A DNA stretch of 64,000 nt from Roseomonas populi (GTDB lineage: Bacteria; Pseudomonadota; Alphaproteobacteria; Acetobacterales; Acetobacteraceae), in contig NZ_JANJOU010000001.1 of assembly GCF_024594815.1 (NCBI RefSeq), positions 1-64,000 on the forward strand, in the 5' to 3' direction. Below the pieces are notes generated by a model that worked only from the letters and a program-made list of their open reading frames with translations, ran no database searches and had not been told where the DNA came from. The position numbers and the translations under genes are program-made. Each line of letters begins with the position of its first letter. Position 1 is the stretch's first letter. Below are positions 18,895-27,466 of this stretch, piece after piece.

Positions 18895-20298
18895 TCAGGA
18901 CGCCTTCGTGGAGGAGCGGGACTTCTTGGAGGCCGCCGGCTTGCCCGGCGCGAGCAGCGCGTCCACGGCGCCGGAGCGCACAACCGTGCCGCCGCGCGCG
19001 AAGGCCTCGTGGTTCCGCTCGATCTCGTCGCGCTCGTAGAGGTAGTTCACCATCAGCCCGTAGGATTCCTTCATGCCGCGGGGCGCGGTGTTGCCCAGCC
19101 AGTTGATCCGCTCCAGCCGCGCGCCGTTGCCGAGGTGGAAGCGCGCCACAGGGTCCATCTTGTCGTCCGGATCGGTGAGAAACTCCGCACAGAGCTTCAG
19201 TAGCGGCCCGCGCAGCGCCTCCGCCCGCGCCGGATCCTGCCACCAATCGGAATCCGCCAGCGGCAGCGCCAGTTCCGGGTCCGCGCGGCCATCGGCCAGC
19301 CGCTTCTCCAGCCAGCGCCGGAATCCCGGCACGGGGGAGAGGGTGGAGAAGCGCGTGAGCTGCGGCAGCTCCGCCTTCAGGTCCTCCACGACCTGCTTGA
19401 TGAGGAAGTTGCCGAAGGAAATGCCGCGCAGCCCGTCCTGGCAGTTGGAAATGGAGTAGAAGATGGCGGTGTCCGCCGCCTCCGCCCGCGCCTCCGCTCC
19501 CGCCTCGTGCTCCGTGTCCAGCAGCGGCTGGATGGAGGCGGCGAGGCCCTGGACCAGCGCCACCTCCACGAAGATTAGCGGCTCGTTCGGGAGCGAGGGG
19601 TGGAAGAAGCCGTAGCAGCGGCGGTCGGCGGCAAGGCGGCGACGCAGGTCGTGCCAGCCGGCGATCTCGTGCACCGCCTCGTAGTGGATGATCTTCTCCA
19701 GGATCGCGGCGGGGGTCTGCCAGTCGATCCGGCGCAGCTGCAGGAAGCCGCGGTTGAACCACGAGGTGAAAAGGTGGTGCAGGTCCGCGTCCAGCGGCTT
19801 CAGCGCCGGCTCGCCCCGCACCTCCTGCAGCAGCTGCCGCCGCCACTCAACCAGCGTGCCGGTAGCGCCGGGGGACATGTTCATGCGGCGCAGCAGCTCC
19901 TGCCGCGGCGGCTCAGCGCAGATTGTCAGGTGGGCCGCGTTCTCCGGGCTGGGATCGGCGAGGTAGGCCTCGGCGGCCGCGCGCAGTGGCTCCGGCCTCG
20001 GCGTGAAGTTCGTGGCGAGGTAGAGGCGGAAGGCGCTGCGGTCCTCCGGCGAGAGGTCGCGCAGCGCGTGCATCACCTCCCGCGCGACGGCGGCGCCCGA
20101 GGCCTCGCCGCGCTCGGTCAGTAGGGCCTGGGCCAGCTCCTTGGCCCGCTCCAGCGGCGGCGCGGAGTCATTCGGGACGGTCGCGAAGAGGCGACCCCGG
20201 TCCGCGATGGAGGACCAGAGCCGCTCGATCCAGGACCGGCTGTTGGCTGGAACGGACTCGGACGGCGCGTCCTGGTCGATGCTGGGCGCGTCGGACAT
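18895..20298 (-). CDS. Malonyl-CoA decarboxylase
   Basis: Converts malonyl-CoA to acetyl-CoA and CO2. The 467-residue product has the helical N-terminal domain (FNRGFLQLRRIDWQ, HEIAGWHDLRRRL, DRRCYGFFHPSLP) and the GNAT-like catalytic domain (FYSISNCQDGLRGISFGNFL, LSPVPGFRRWL). The catalytic His is in ARFHLGNGARLERINW and GLMVNYLYERDEI follows. A GGAGG ribosome-binding site lies just upstream of the ATG. The matB (malonyl-CoA synthetase) and matC genes usually found beside it in rhizobia are absent; a family III CoA-transferase stands there instead. Confidence 0.95.
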   Translation of the reverse strand: MSDAPSIDQDAPSESVPANSRSWIERLWSSIADRGRLFATVPNDSAPPLERAKELAQALLTERGEASGAAVAREVMHALRDLSPEDRSAFRLYLATNFTPRPEPLRAAAEAYLADPSPENAAHLTICAEPPRQELLRRMNMSPGATGTLVEWRRQLLQEVRGEPALKPLDADLHHLFTSWFNRGFLQLRRIDWQTPAAILEKIIHYEAVHEIAGWHDLRRRLAADRRCYGFFHPSLPNEPLIFVEVALVQGLAASIQPLLDTEHEAGAEARAEAADTAIFYSISNCQDGLRGISFGNFLIKQVVEDLKAELPQLTRFSTLSPVPGFRRWLEKRLADGRADPELALPLADSDWWQDPARAEALRGPLLKLCAEFLTDPDDKMDPVARFHLGNGARLERINWLGNTAPRGMKESYGLMVNYLYERDEIERNHEAFARGGTVVRSGAVDALLAPGKPAASKKSRSSTKAS

Positions 20299-20458
20299 GA
20301 GTCTCCTCCTCTGCGTCGCCCCGGAGCCTTCGGGAGGGCGGGCGACGTGGCCAGATTGGCCGCGCGGGGGCGCGCGGGCAAGGCACGGTTGCGCCAGGAC
20401 AGCGATGCTTGCGGCGCCGCGCCGGCAGGGGCACCCTCGCCCGCCCCATACTGGCCGC

Positions 20459-20465
20459 AAGGAGG
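20459..20465 (+). promoter_or_regulatory. Ribosome-binding site that fixes the GTG start of the aldehyde dehydrogenase gene
   Basis: AAGGAGG, a full match to the anti-Shine-Dalgarno core, lies eight bases before GTG at 20474. The reading frame continues upstream without an ATG close by, so this site decides the start. Confidence 0.75.
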
Positions 20466-20473
20466 AAAAGTCC

Positions 20474-21985
20474 GTGCTCGACACCCCGCACCCGACGCCC
20501 GAGGCCCCGACGCTGGACCCCTTCGTTCTGGCCAAGGGCCTGTCCGGCCGGCACTTCATCGGCGGGCGCTACGTTCCCGCCCGTTCCGGCAAGACCTTCC
20601 CGGTGGTGAACCCCGCGACCGGTGAGGAGGTTGCCACTGCCGCGGACGGCGACGCCGCCGACGTGGACGCGGCGGTCGAGGATGCCGGCCGCGCCCAGAA
20701 GGAATGGGCCAAGACCGCCGCCCGCAAGCGCGGCGCCCTGGTGGCGCAGTGCGCCGCCGTAATCCGGCTGCACGTGGAGGAGCTGGGGCGCCTGATCGCG
20801 CTGGAGACGGGCAAGGCGCTGCGGACCGAGAGCCGGGTGGAGGCCAATACCGTCGCCGATATCCTGGAGTTCTTCGGTGGGCTGGGCGGTGAGATCAAGG
20901 GAGAGACCGTTCCCTTCGCGCCGGAAGTCCTTTCCATGACGGTGCGCGAGCCCCTGGGCGTGGTGGGCGCCATCATCCCCTGGAACGTGCCCATGCTGCT
21001 GATGGCGCTGAAGGTGGCGCCCGCGCTGGTGGCCGGGAATTCCGTGGTGGTGAAGAGCGCGGAGGAGGCGCCGCTGGCGGTGCTGCGCATCTGCGAGCTG
21101 ATGAATCGCGTGCTGCCTGCCGGCGTGTTCAACATGGTTTCCGGCTTCGGGCCGGAATGCGGCGCCCCTCTCGTCTCGCACCCGAAGGTGCGGAAGGTGA
21201 CCTTCACCGGCTCCGTCGAGACCGGGAAGATCGTCTACAAGACCGCCGCCGAGAAGCTGATCCCGGTGACGCTGGAGCTGGGCGGCAAGTCGCCCATGAT
21301 CGTCTTCGAGGACTGCGACTTCGACAAGACGCTCGCCGGCGCCCTCACCTCCATGCGCTTCACCCGCCAGGGGCAGAGCTGCACGGCCGCCAGCCGCATC
21401 TACGTGGAACGGCCGATCTTCCAGCGCTTCGTCGATGCCATGGCGGAGAAGGTGGACAAGATGGTGATGGGCGATCCGCTGGATGAGAAGACGGATATCG
21501 GCACCATCATCTCCGACGGGCAGTTCGAGAAGGTGAAGACCTTCATCGACGAGGGGAAGGCGACGGCGGGCGCCAATGGGCGCGCCTGCTCCGCCATGCC
21601 CGACGATCCCGCGCTGAAGAAGGGGCTCTTCATCCAGCCGCACATCTTTACCGGCCTGACGAAGGAGAGCCGGCTGGTGCGGGAGGAGATCTTCGGCCCA
21701 GTGACCTGCATCTTCCCCTTCGACGATCCGGAGGAGGTTCTGGCCGAGGCGAATGACAGCGAGTACGGGCTGGCCGCCAGTCTCTGGACGAACAACCTGA
21801 AGGTCGGGCTGAACCTGGCGCACAAGCTGGAAGCGGGGCTGGTGCAGATCAACCAGAACCTCGTCGTGCAGGCCAACCTCTCCTATGGCGGCGTGAAGTC
21901 CTCCGGCCTCGGCAAGGAAGCCTCGCTGGAGGCGATGCTGGAGCACTTCACCCACAAGAAGACGATCATGATCAACATGGCCTGA
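20474..21985 (+). CDS. NAD(P)-dependent aldehyde dehydrogenase
   Basis: A 503-residue member of the classical ALDH superfamily. The nucleotide-binding part carries VGAIIPWNVPMLL, FTGSVETGK and the general-base Glu in LELGGKSP (about E268). The catalytic Cys is in RQGQSCTAASR (about C303), followed by EEIFGPVTCIFPF. It oxidises an aldehyde to the acid, but the substrate is not readable from sequence. It is divergent from the malonyl-CoA decarboxylase operon across 175 bp. A malonate-semialdehyde-like substrate would fit, but this is inference; betaine-aldehyde-type enzymes look similar. Confidence 0.9.
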   Translation: MLDTPHPTPEAPTLDPFVLAKGLSGRHFIGGRYVPARSGKTFPVVNPATGEEVATAADGDAADVDAAVEDAGRAQKEWAKTAARKRGALVAQCAAVIRLHVEELGRLIALETGKALRTESRVEANTVADILEFFGGLGGEIKGETVPFAPEVLSMTVREPLGVVGAIIPWNVPMLLMALKVAPALVAGNSVVVKSAEEAPLAVLRICELMNRVLPAGVFNMVSGFGPECGAPLVSHPKVRKVTFTGSVETGKIVYKTAAEKLIPVTLELGGKSPMIVFEDCDFDKTLAGALTSMRFTRQGQSCTAASRIYVERPIFQRFVDAMAEKVDKMVMGDPLDEKTDIGTIISDGQFEKVKTFIDEGKATAGANGRACSAMPDDPALKKGLFIQPHIFTGLTKESRLVREEIFGPVTCIFPFDDPEEVLAEANDSEYGLAASLWTNNLKVGLNLAHKLEAGLVQINQNLVVQANLSYGGVKSSGLGKEASLEAMLEHFTHKKTIMINMA

Positions 21986-22004
21986 GTGCCAGGGGCGCGG
22001 TGCC

Positions 22005-22025
22005 GGCCGGGCGCATCGCCCGGCC
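22005..22025 (+). terminator. Hairpin terminator after the aldehyde dehydrogenase gene
   Basis: A perfect 9-bp stem GGCCGGGCG / CGCCCGGCC closes on the loop CAT, about 20 bases after the stop codon. There is no T-run, as is common in GC-rich alphaproteobacteria. Confidence 0.5.
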
Positions 22026-22172
22026 CGCCGGCGCCCCCGGCAAGGCTCCCGGAACTTTCCTGCCCTCGTTGAAGAAGAACACAGCGGAACCGTAATCGCA
22101 GGTTGTCTGAACCGCGCACCAACCGCCCGCGTCCCGGATCGTTCTTAACCCAGGCGAAGAGGCGGAGGAGAG

Positions 22173-24080
22173 GTGCAGCAGCGGGTCCCCATCGCCGGCA
22201 GCGTGCCCGGAGGCAATCCGGGCAGGGGCAATGCCGAGACCCGGGCGCTGAGATCCGCCCTCGCGGCCGCGCGCGTCGAATCGGCCCGGCTTGCCGCGCG
22301 GCTCGAGGCGGCGGAGCGCCAGCTGATGGCTGGCCGCGCCCTCGTTTCCGCCCGGCGCGCGGCCGGCGAGGAGGACGCCGTCCTCGGCGAGGCGCTCGAG
22401 GACCTCTGGTCCCTCACCACCGAGTTGGAGGAGGCGAATTCCCAGCTGGCGCGCGAGACGGCGGAGCGCCGGGCGGAGCTGGCTGCGGTGGACTCCGCGT
22501 TGCGCGAGAGCGAGGACCGCGTGCGCCTGGCCCACCGCTACGCCGGGGCCGGGGCCTGGGAGTGGGACGTGCAGTCCGGGACCATGACCTGCTCGGCCGA
22601 GTACCGCGACCTTCTCGGGCTGGATCCCGATGCCTGCGGCACGAAGGAAGACTGGCTGCAGAGCATCCTGCCGGAAGACCGCGCCTCTGCGGAGCGGGCC
22701 GCGCTCCGCCTGCTCGACGAACCGGGCACGCCGGAGTTCGAGGTGGAGTACCGCGCGCGGCACCCCGGAAAGGGCATCCTGTGGCTCGCGGGGCGTGGGC
22801 GGCTGCAGCGCGACGCGGCGGGCCGCCCCTGGCGCCTCACGGGGCTGAGCATCGACATCACGGCCCGGAAGCGGGCGGAGATCGCGCTGCGCGACGCCAA
22901 CGAGAACCTGCGGCGGGAGGTGGAGAAGGAGGTTGCGGCCCGGGAGGCCGCGCAGGCCGGCGTGACCCAGACGCTGAAGCTGGAGGCGCTGGGCCGCCTC
23001 ACGGGCGGCGTCGCGCACGACTTCAACAATCTCCTGGCCGTGGTCAGCGCCGGGATTTCCCTCCTAGCCCGCACGGAGGATCCGGCGCGGCGGGAAAGGC
23101 TGACATCCAGCATCGCCAGCGCCGCCCAGCGCGGCGCGGACCTGACCCGCCGCCTTCTCACCTTCGCCCGGCGCCAGGCGCTGCGGCCGGAGCCGATCGC
23201 GCTCGGCCCCTGGCTTGCCGATCTCGGCGGCATGCTCTCCCGCTCGCTGCAGGCGGACATCGCCGTGGAGATCGCGACGCCCGAGGATGTCTGGCCCGTC
23301 CACGCCGACCCTTCCGAGCTGGAACTTGCGCTGACCAACCTCGCCCTCAACGCGCGGGATGCGATGCCGCGCGGCGGAACGCTGCGGATCTCGGCGGGGA
23401 ACACGACGCTGGACGGAACGGAGGAGCCCGATGGGCTGCAAGGCGACTTCCTGCGCCTCGAGGTCTCCGACACCGGCACGGGCATGGCGCCGGAGGTGCT
23501 GGCCCGCGCCTTCGAGCCCTTCTTCACCACCAAGCCCGGCAGCGGCAGCGGGCTGGGACTGGCCCACGCCTACGGCTTCGCGCGGCAGAGCGGAGGCGGG
23601 GCGCGGGTCCGCAGCCGGGAGGGCCAGGGCACCTGCGTGACCCTCCTGCTCCCGCGCGCCGCCGAGGAGGCCTCTGCCCCTGCCCAGGCCGAGCCCGCGG
23701 CAGAGGAGCGGCCGCTCCGCGTGCTGGTGGTGGAGGACGAGGAGGCGGTGGCCGGCCTGGTGCTGGACATGATGCGCCACCTCGGCCACGCCCCCATTCG
23801 CGCCGCCAGCCCGGCCCTGGCGCTGGAGATGCTGGAGCGCGGGCTGGAGCCGGACCTCGTCTTTACGGACGTTCTGATGCCCGGCGGGATGGACGGGCTG
23901 GACCTCGCGGCCCGCCTGAAGGCGCTGCGGCCGGGGCTGCCCGTGCTCCTGACCAGCGGCTATGGCGGCGCCCCCGCGCGGGTGGCGGCGGCGGGCCTGC
24001 CGCTCCTCCGCAAACCCTATACCTTGGGCGCGCTGCGGGAGGCCCTGGCGGCCGCGGCGGATGTCCGGAAGCCCGGCTGA
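22173..24080 (+). CDS. Hybrid sensor histidine kinase with N-terminal coiled coil and PAS domain
   Basis: A 635-residue two-component protein without membrane segments, so it senses something in the cytoplasm. In order: Ala/Arg/Glu-rich coiled coil (about 23-110), PAS domain (GAWEWDVQSG to ITARKRAE, about 120-230), HisKA with phospho-acceptor H282 in GGVAHDFNNLLAVV, HATPase (NLALNARDAM, DTGTGM, FEPFFTTK, GSGLGLAHAYGF), and a receiver with D566 in VFTDVLMPGGMDG and Lys in LLRKPYTLG. The start is GTG right after GGAGGAG. No response regulator gene is adjacent, so it is an orphan. The signal is unknown. Confidence 0.92.
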   Translation: MQQRVPIAGSVPGGNPGRGNAETRALRSALAAARVESARLAARLEAAERQLMAGRALVSARRAAGEEDAVLGEALEDLWSLTTELEEANSQLARETAERRAELAAVDSALRESEDRVRLAHRYAGAGAWEWDVQSGTMTCSAEYRDLLGLDPDACGTKEDWLQSILPEDRASAERAALRLLDEPGTPEFEVEYRARHPGKGILWLAGRGRLQRDAAGRPWRLTGLSIDITARKRAEIALRDANENLRREVEKEVAAREAAQAGVTQTLKLEALGRLTGGVAHDFNNLLAVVSAGISLLARTEDPARRERLTSSIASAAQRGADLTRRLLTFARRQALRPEPIALGPWLADLGGMLSRSLQADIAVEIATPEDVWPVHADPSELELALTNLALNARDAMPRGGTLRISAGNTTLDGTEEPDGLQGDFLRLEVSDTGTGMAPEVLARAFEPFFTTKPGSGSGLGLAHAYGFARQSGGGARVRSREGQGTCVTLLLPRAAEEASAPAQAEPAAEERPLRVLVVEDEEAVAGLVLDMMRHLGHAPIRAASPALALEMLERGLEPDLVFTDVLMPGGMDGLDLAARLKALRPGLPVLLTSGYGGAPARVAAAGLPLLRKPYTLGALREALAAAADVRKPG

Positions 24081-24104
24081 GAGCCCGCGAAGGTTTCACG
24101 CGCC

Positions 24105-24118
24105 CCGGCCTTGGCCGG
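24105..24118 (+). terminator. Possible hairpin after the hybrid kinase gene
   Basis: CCGGC-CTTG-GCCGG forms a 5-bp stem with a 4-base loop. Flanking GCCCGC (24083-24088) and GCGGGC could extend it at a distance. It is a weak candidate in so GC-rich a sequence. Confidence 0.28.
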
Positions 24119-24146
24119 CGACCGGCGGGCTGGTTGATTGGTGCTC

Positions 24147-26498
24147 ATGCCCCTTGCACCCCGGCGCGCCCGCCCCTCCCCTGCCCGGTTCGCCTGGCGC
24201 TGGCTGCGCCGCGCGCTGCTTCTGCTGGTGGCACTGCCGCTGCTGCTGATCGCGGGCGTGGCGGGGCTGGTCTGGTGGAGCCTGCCCGGCGCGGATGACG
24301 CGCTGCGCGTCGCCGGCCTCTCCGCCCCGGTGGAGATCGGCTTCGACCCCAACGGCATCCCGCGCATCCGCGCCTCCAGCGAGCGCGACGCCGCCATGGC
24401 GATGGGCGTGCTGCACGCGCGCGACCGGCTTTTCCAGATGGAGATGACGCGCCGGGGCGGCGCCGGGCGGCTGAGCGAGATCGCCGGCCCATCCACCCTG
24501 CGGCTGGACCGCTTCGTTCGCACCCTCGGCCTGCGGCAGAAGGCGGAATCCGATCTCGCCGCCCTGCCCGCCGATGCGCGCGAGATGCTGGAAGCCTATG
24601 CGGCGGGGGTGAACGCCTGGATCGCCGCGCGCGGCCGCTTCGCCGCGCCGGAATTGATTGCCCTCGGCGCGCCGGAGCCCTGGAAGCCCTCGGATAGCCT
24701 TCTCTGGGGCAAGGTGATGGGCCTCTGGCTCTCCGGCAACTGGCGGCTTGAGACGGAGCGGGCCCGGCTGGCGGGCATCCTGCCGCAGGAGAAGCTCTGG
24801 CAGCTCTGGCCCTCGGACGACAGCCCCGGCCGGCCCGACCTGGCGGCTCTGCCAGCGCCCGAGCGCCTGGCGGGGCTGCTGGAGGCGACGCCGAGCTGGG
24901 GCCGGGGCGCGCCGCTGCCGGAATCCGCCTCCAACGCCTGGGCCCTGGCGCCACATCGCTCCGCGACCGGCGGCGCCCTGCTCGCCTCGGACCCGCATCT
25001 GGCGCTGCAGGCGCCGGTGCTGTGGTACCTCGCGCGGATCGAACTGCCGGGCGGGCGCTTCCTGGCCGGGGCCACCGCACCGGGCGTGCCGATGGTTGTG
25101 ATTGGCAGGAACGAGCGGCTGGCCTGGGGATTCACCACCACCCATTCCGACACCCAGGACGTCTTCGTCGAGCGCCTTTCCGGGCCCGACGCCTACGAGA
25201 CGCCGGAAGGCCCCCGCCCCTTCACCACGCGGGAGGAGCGCATAGCCGTGCGCGGCCGCGCCGAGGAGGTGCTGCGGGTGCGGGAGACGCGGCACGGCCC
25301 CGTCACCTCCGACCTGGACGAGCAGCCGCCGGGGAACGAGGTGCTGGCCGTCTCCATGGCCTCGCTCGCCCCGGCCGACAGCCAGGCCGCGGGGCTGCTG
25401 GCGCTGAACCGCGCGCGCTCCGTCGCGGAGGCGCGGTCGGCGGCGGCGCTCATCGCCTCGCCCGCGCAGAACCTGATGGTGGCCGATGCGGCGGGCGGCA
25501 TCGCGATGTATCTCACCGGCCGCACCCCGGTGCGCGCCTCCGGCGACGGCTCCATGCCCGTGCCGGGCTGGGACGGGGCGCATGACTGGACGGGCTGGGT
25601 GCCGTTCGATTCCATGCCGCACGCGGAGCGCCCGGCCAGCGGCGTACTGGTGAACGCCAACAACCGCGTGCAGCCGCCCGGGCAGGAACCCTTCCTCGGC
25701 CGGGACTGGTACGGCGACTGGCGCTTCCGTCGGATCGGGGAGCTGCTGCGCCAGCGGGAACGCCAGTCGCCCGGCGACCTTGCGGCCATCCAGGCTGATC
25801 CCGTGAGCCTGCTTGCGCGGGAGATGCTGCCCCTCCTTCTCTCCCCGGCGCGCCCGGCGGGCGCGGCCGGCACGGCGCGCGACCTGCTGCTGGGCTGGGA
25901 TGGCACGATGGGGCCGGACATGCCGCAGCCCCTGGTCTTCAACGCCTGGATGCGAGAGTTCGGCCGGCTGGCTCTCGGCATGGCGCAGGTGCCGGAGGAC
26001 GCCTTCTCCGCCACGCCGGAGTTCCTGCGCCTGCTGGCGACGCCGCAGGGCGCGGAGTGGTGCGGCGGCGCCGGCTGCGCGGCCCTGTCGACGCGCGCGC
26101 TGGAGGCGGCGGTGGCCGGCCTCGTTCCCCGCTTCGGCCCGGATCCTGCCGCTTGGCGCTGGGGCGAGGCGCACCGCGTGCGGCTGGAGCACCCGTTGCT
26201 GCGCTTCGTTCCCCTGCTGGGCGACATGCTGCGGATCGAGGCGGCCACGCCCGGCGACGGGCAGACGGTGAACCGGGGCGGGCTGGCGCGGGACTTCTCC
26301 CATGTCCACGGGCCTGGGCTGCGGATCGTGATGGACCTCGCCTCCCGAGACGGCGTGGCGGCGGCGATCGCCACCGGGCAGTCGGGCAACCCCTTCTCCC
26401 GCCACTGGCGGGACATGAACGGCGGCTGGGCGGCGGGCCGGCTGGAGCCGATCCCCGCCCTGGCCGAGACGGCGGAGCGTCTTCGCCTGGAGCCCTGA
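24147..26498 (+). CDS. Penicillin acylase family protein (Ntn-hydrolase), membrane-anchored or exported
   Basis: A 783-residue precursor of the penicillin amidase family, whose members autocleave into two subunits and hydrolyse amides such as beta-lactam side chains or acyl-homoserine lactones. An Arg-rich start and one hydrophobic segment (about 22-46) put it in or across the inner membrane. The alpha part has DPNGIPRIRASSERDAAMAMG and HARDRLFQMEM. The nucleophile is S262 in ESASNAWAL, preceded by Ala rather than the more usual Gly. The beta part has ASDPHLAL, GVPMVVIGRNERLAWGFT and NCAN-like VLVNANNRV. GTG or TTG codons two or three codons earlier are alternative starts. The real substrate is unknown. 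Confidence 0.9.
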   Translation: MPLAPRRARPSPARFAWRWLRRALLLLVALPLLLIAGVAGLVWWSLPGADDALRVAGLSAPVEIGFDPNGIPRIRASSERDAAMAMGVLHARDRLFQMEMTRRGGAGRLSEIAGPSTLRLDRFVRTLGLRQKAESDLAALPADAREMLEAYAAGVNAWIAARGRFAAPELIALGAPEPWKPSDSLLWGKVMGLWLSGNWRLETERARLAGILPQEKLWQLWPSDDSPGRPDLAALPAPERLAGLLEATPSWGRGAPLPESASNAWALAPHRSATGGALLASDPHLALQAPVLWYLARIELPGGRFLAGATAPGVPMVVIGRNERLAWGFTTTHSDTQDVFVERLSGPDAYETPEGPRPFTTREERIAVRGRAEEVLRVRETRHGPVTSDLDEQPPGNEVLAVSMASLAPADSQAAGLLALNRARSVAEARSAAALIASPAQNLMVADAAGGIAMYLTGRTPVRASGDGSMPVPGWDGAHDWTGWVPFDSMPHAERPASGVLVNANNRVQPPGQEPFLGRDWYGDWRFRRIGELLRQRERQSPGDLAAIQADPVSLLAREMLPLLLSPARPAGAAGTARDLLLGWDGTMGPDMPQPLVFNAWMREFGRLALGMAQVPEDAFSATPEFLRLLATPQGAEWCGGAGCAALSTRALEAAVAGLVPRFGPDPAAWRWGEAHRVRLEHPLLRFVPLLGDMLRIEAATPGDGQTVNRGGLARDFSHVHGPGLRIVMDLASRDGVAAAIATGQSGNPFSRHWRDMNGGWAAGRLEPIPALAETAERLRLEP

Positions 26499-26499
26499 C

Positions 26500-26525
26500 G
26501 TTTCAAGCCGCCACGAAATTGAAAC
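26500..26525. repeat. Inverted repeat GTTTCAA-N12-TTGAAAC
   Basis: Perfect 7-bp arms separated by 12 bases follow directly on the acylase stop codon, about 80-100 bases before the bpt start. It is notable for being AT-richer than its surroundings. It could be an operator or a weak hairpin; nothing decides between these. Confidence 0.45.
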
Positions 26526-26602
26526 CCTGCGGCCCAGCCATGCGATTGAGGTTCAACGAAGCCATGGACGGCGACGGCCTTTCCGCGGACACTGGGGTTC
26601 TC

Positions 26603-27367
26603 ATGCTGCACCGCGCCGGCCGCCGACCGCAGTTCTTCTACACCACCGCGCCCCTGCCCTGCCCCTACCTGGCCGGGCGGACGGAGCGGAAGGTCGTCAC
26701 CGAGCTCTCCGGGCCGGAGGGCGAGGCCCTGCACGACCGCCTTTCCCGCGCTGGGTTCCGCCGCAGCCACAACATCGCCTACGCGCCGGTCTGCCCGGGC
26801 TGCCAGTCCTGCATTCCCATCCGGATCGTGGTGGCGGATTTCCAGCCGGGGCGGACGCATCGCCGTCTGCTGAAGGCCAATGCCGGCGTGACGGCGCAGG
26901 AGGTTCCGGCCCGCGCCACCGCGGAGCAGTTCGCCCTGTTCCAGCGCTACCAGCGCGCCCGCCACCGGGACGGCGACATGGCCGCCATGGGCTTCTACGA
27001 CTACCGCGCCATGGTGGAGGACACGCCGATCACCACCATGCTGATCGAGTTCCGGGAGGCCCCGGACCGGCTGGTCGGCGCCTGCCTGACGGACTGGCTG
27101 AAGGACGGGCTCTCCGCCGTCTACTCCTTCTTCGAGCCGGACTACGCGAGCCGCTCCCTCGGCACCCTTTCCATCCTGCACCTGGTGGAGCGCGCCCGGC
27201 AGCTCGGCCTGCCCTACGTGTACCTGGGCTATTGGGTGCCGCAGAGCGCGAAGATGGCCTACAAGGCCGCTTTCAGGCCCAGCGAGATCCTGGTGAACGG
27301 CGCCTGGGTGCCGCTGCGCGACGCGGCGCCGCCAGTGGCCTCCTTCGTGCCGGAGAGCGTGGGCTAG
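26603..27367 (+). CDS. bpt: Aspartate/glutamate leucyltransferase (N-end rule)
   Basis: Transfers Leu from Leu-tRNA to N-terminal Asp or Glu of proteins, marking them for ClpS/ClpAP degradation. Family marks are QFFYTTAPLPCPYLAGR, ERKVVTELSG, the Cys motif YAPVCPGCQSCIPIRI, the central YQRARHRDGDM, and YVYLGYWVPQSAKMAYKAAF. I chose the ATG that gives 254 residues and places the conserved start about ten residues in. ATGs at 26540 and 26564 in the same frame would add 21 or 13 non-conserved residues. Confidence 0.92.
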   Translation: MLHRAGRRPQFFYTTAPLPCPYLAGRTERKVVTELSGPEGEALHDRLSRAGFRRSHNIAYAPVCPGCQSCIPIRIVVADFQPGRTHRRLLKANAGVTAQEVPARATAEQFALFQRYQRARHRDGDMAAMGFYDYRAMVEDTPITTMLIEFREAPDRLVGACLTDWLKDGLSAVYSFFEPDYASRSLGTLSILHLVERARQLGLPYVYLGYWVPQSAKMAYKAAFRPSEILVNGAWVPLRDAAPPVASFVPESVG

Positions 27368-27466
27368 CGTCCCGCGCGGTTTCGGCCTGATCCTTGCGTG
27401 AGTGGAACCGGTGTCTGCCCGGCCTGTGCCGGGGCTGTCGGACCGCACCCATCGGAGCGCCGGATC

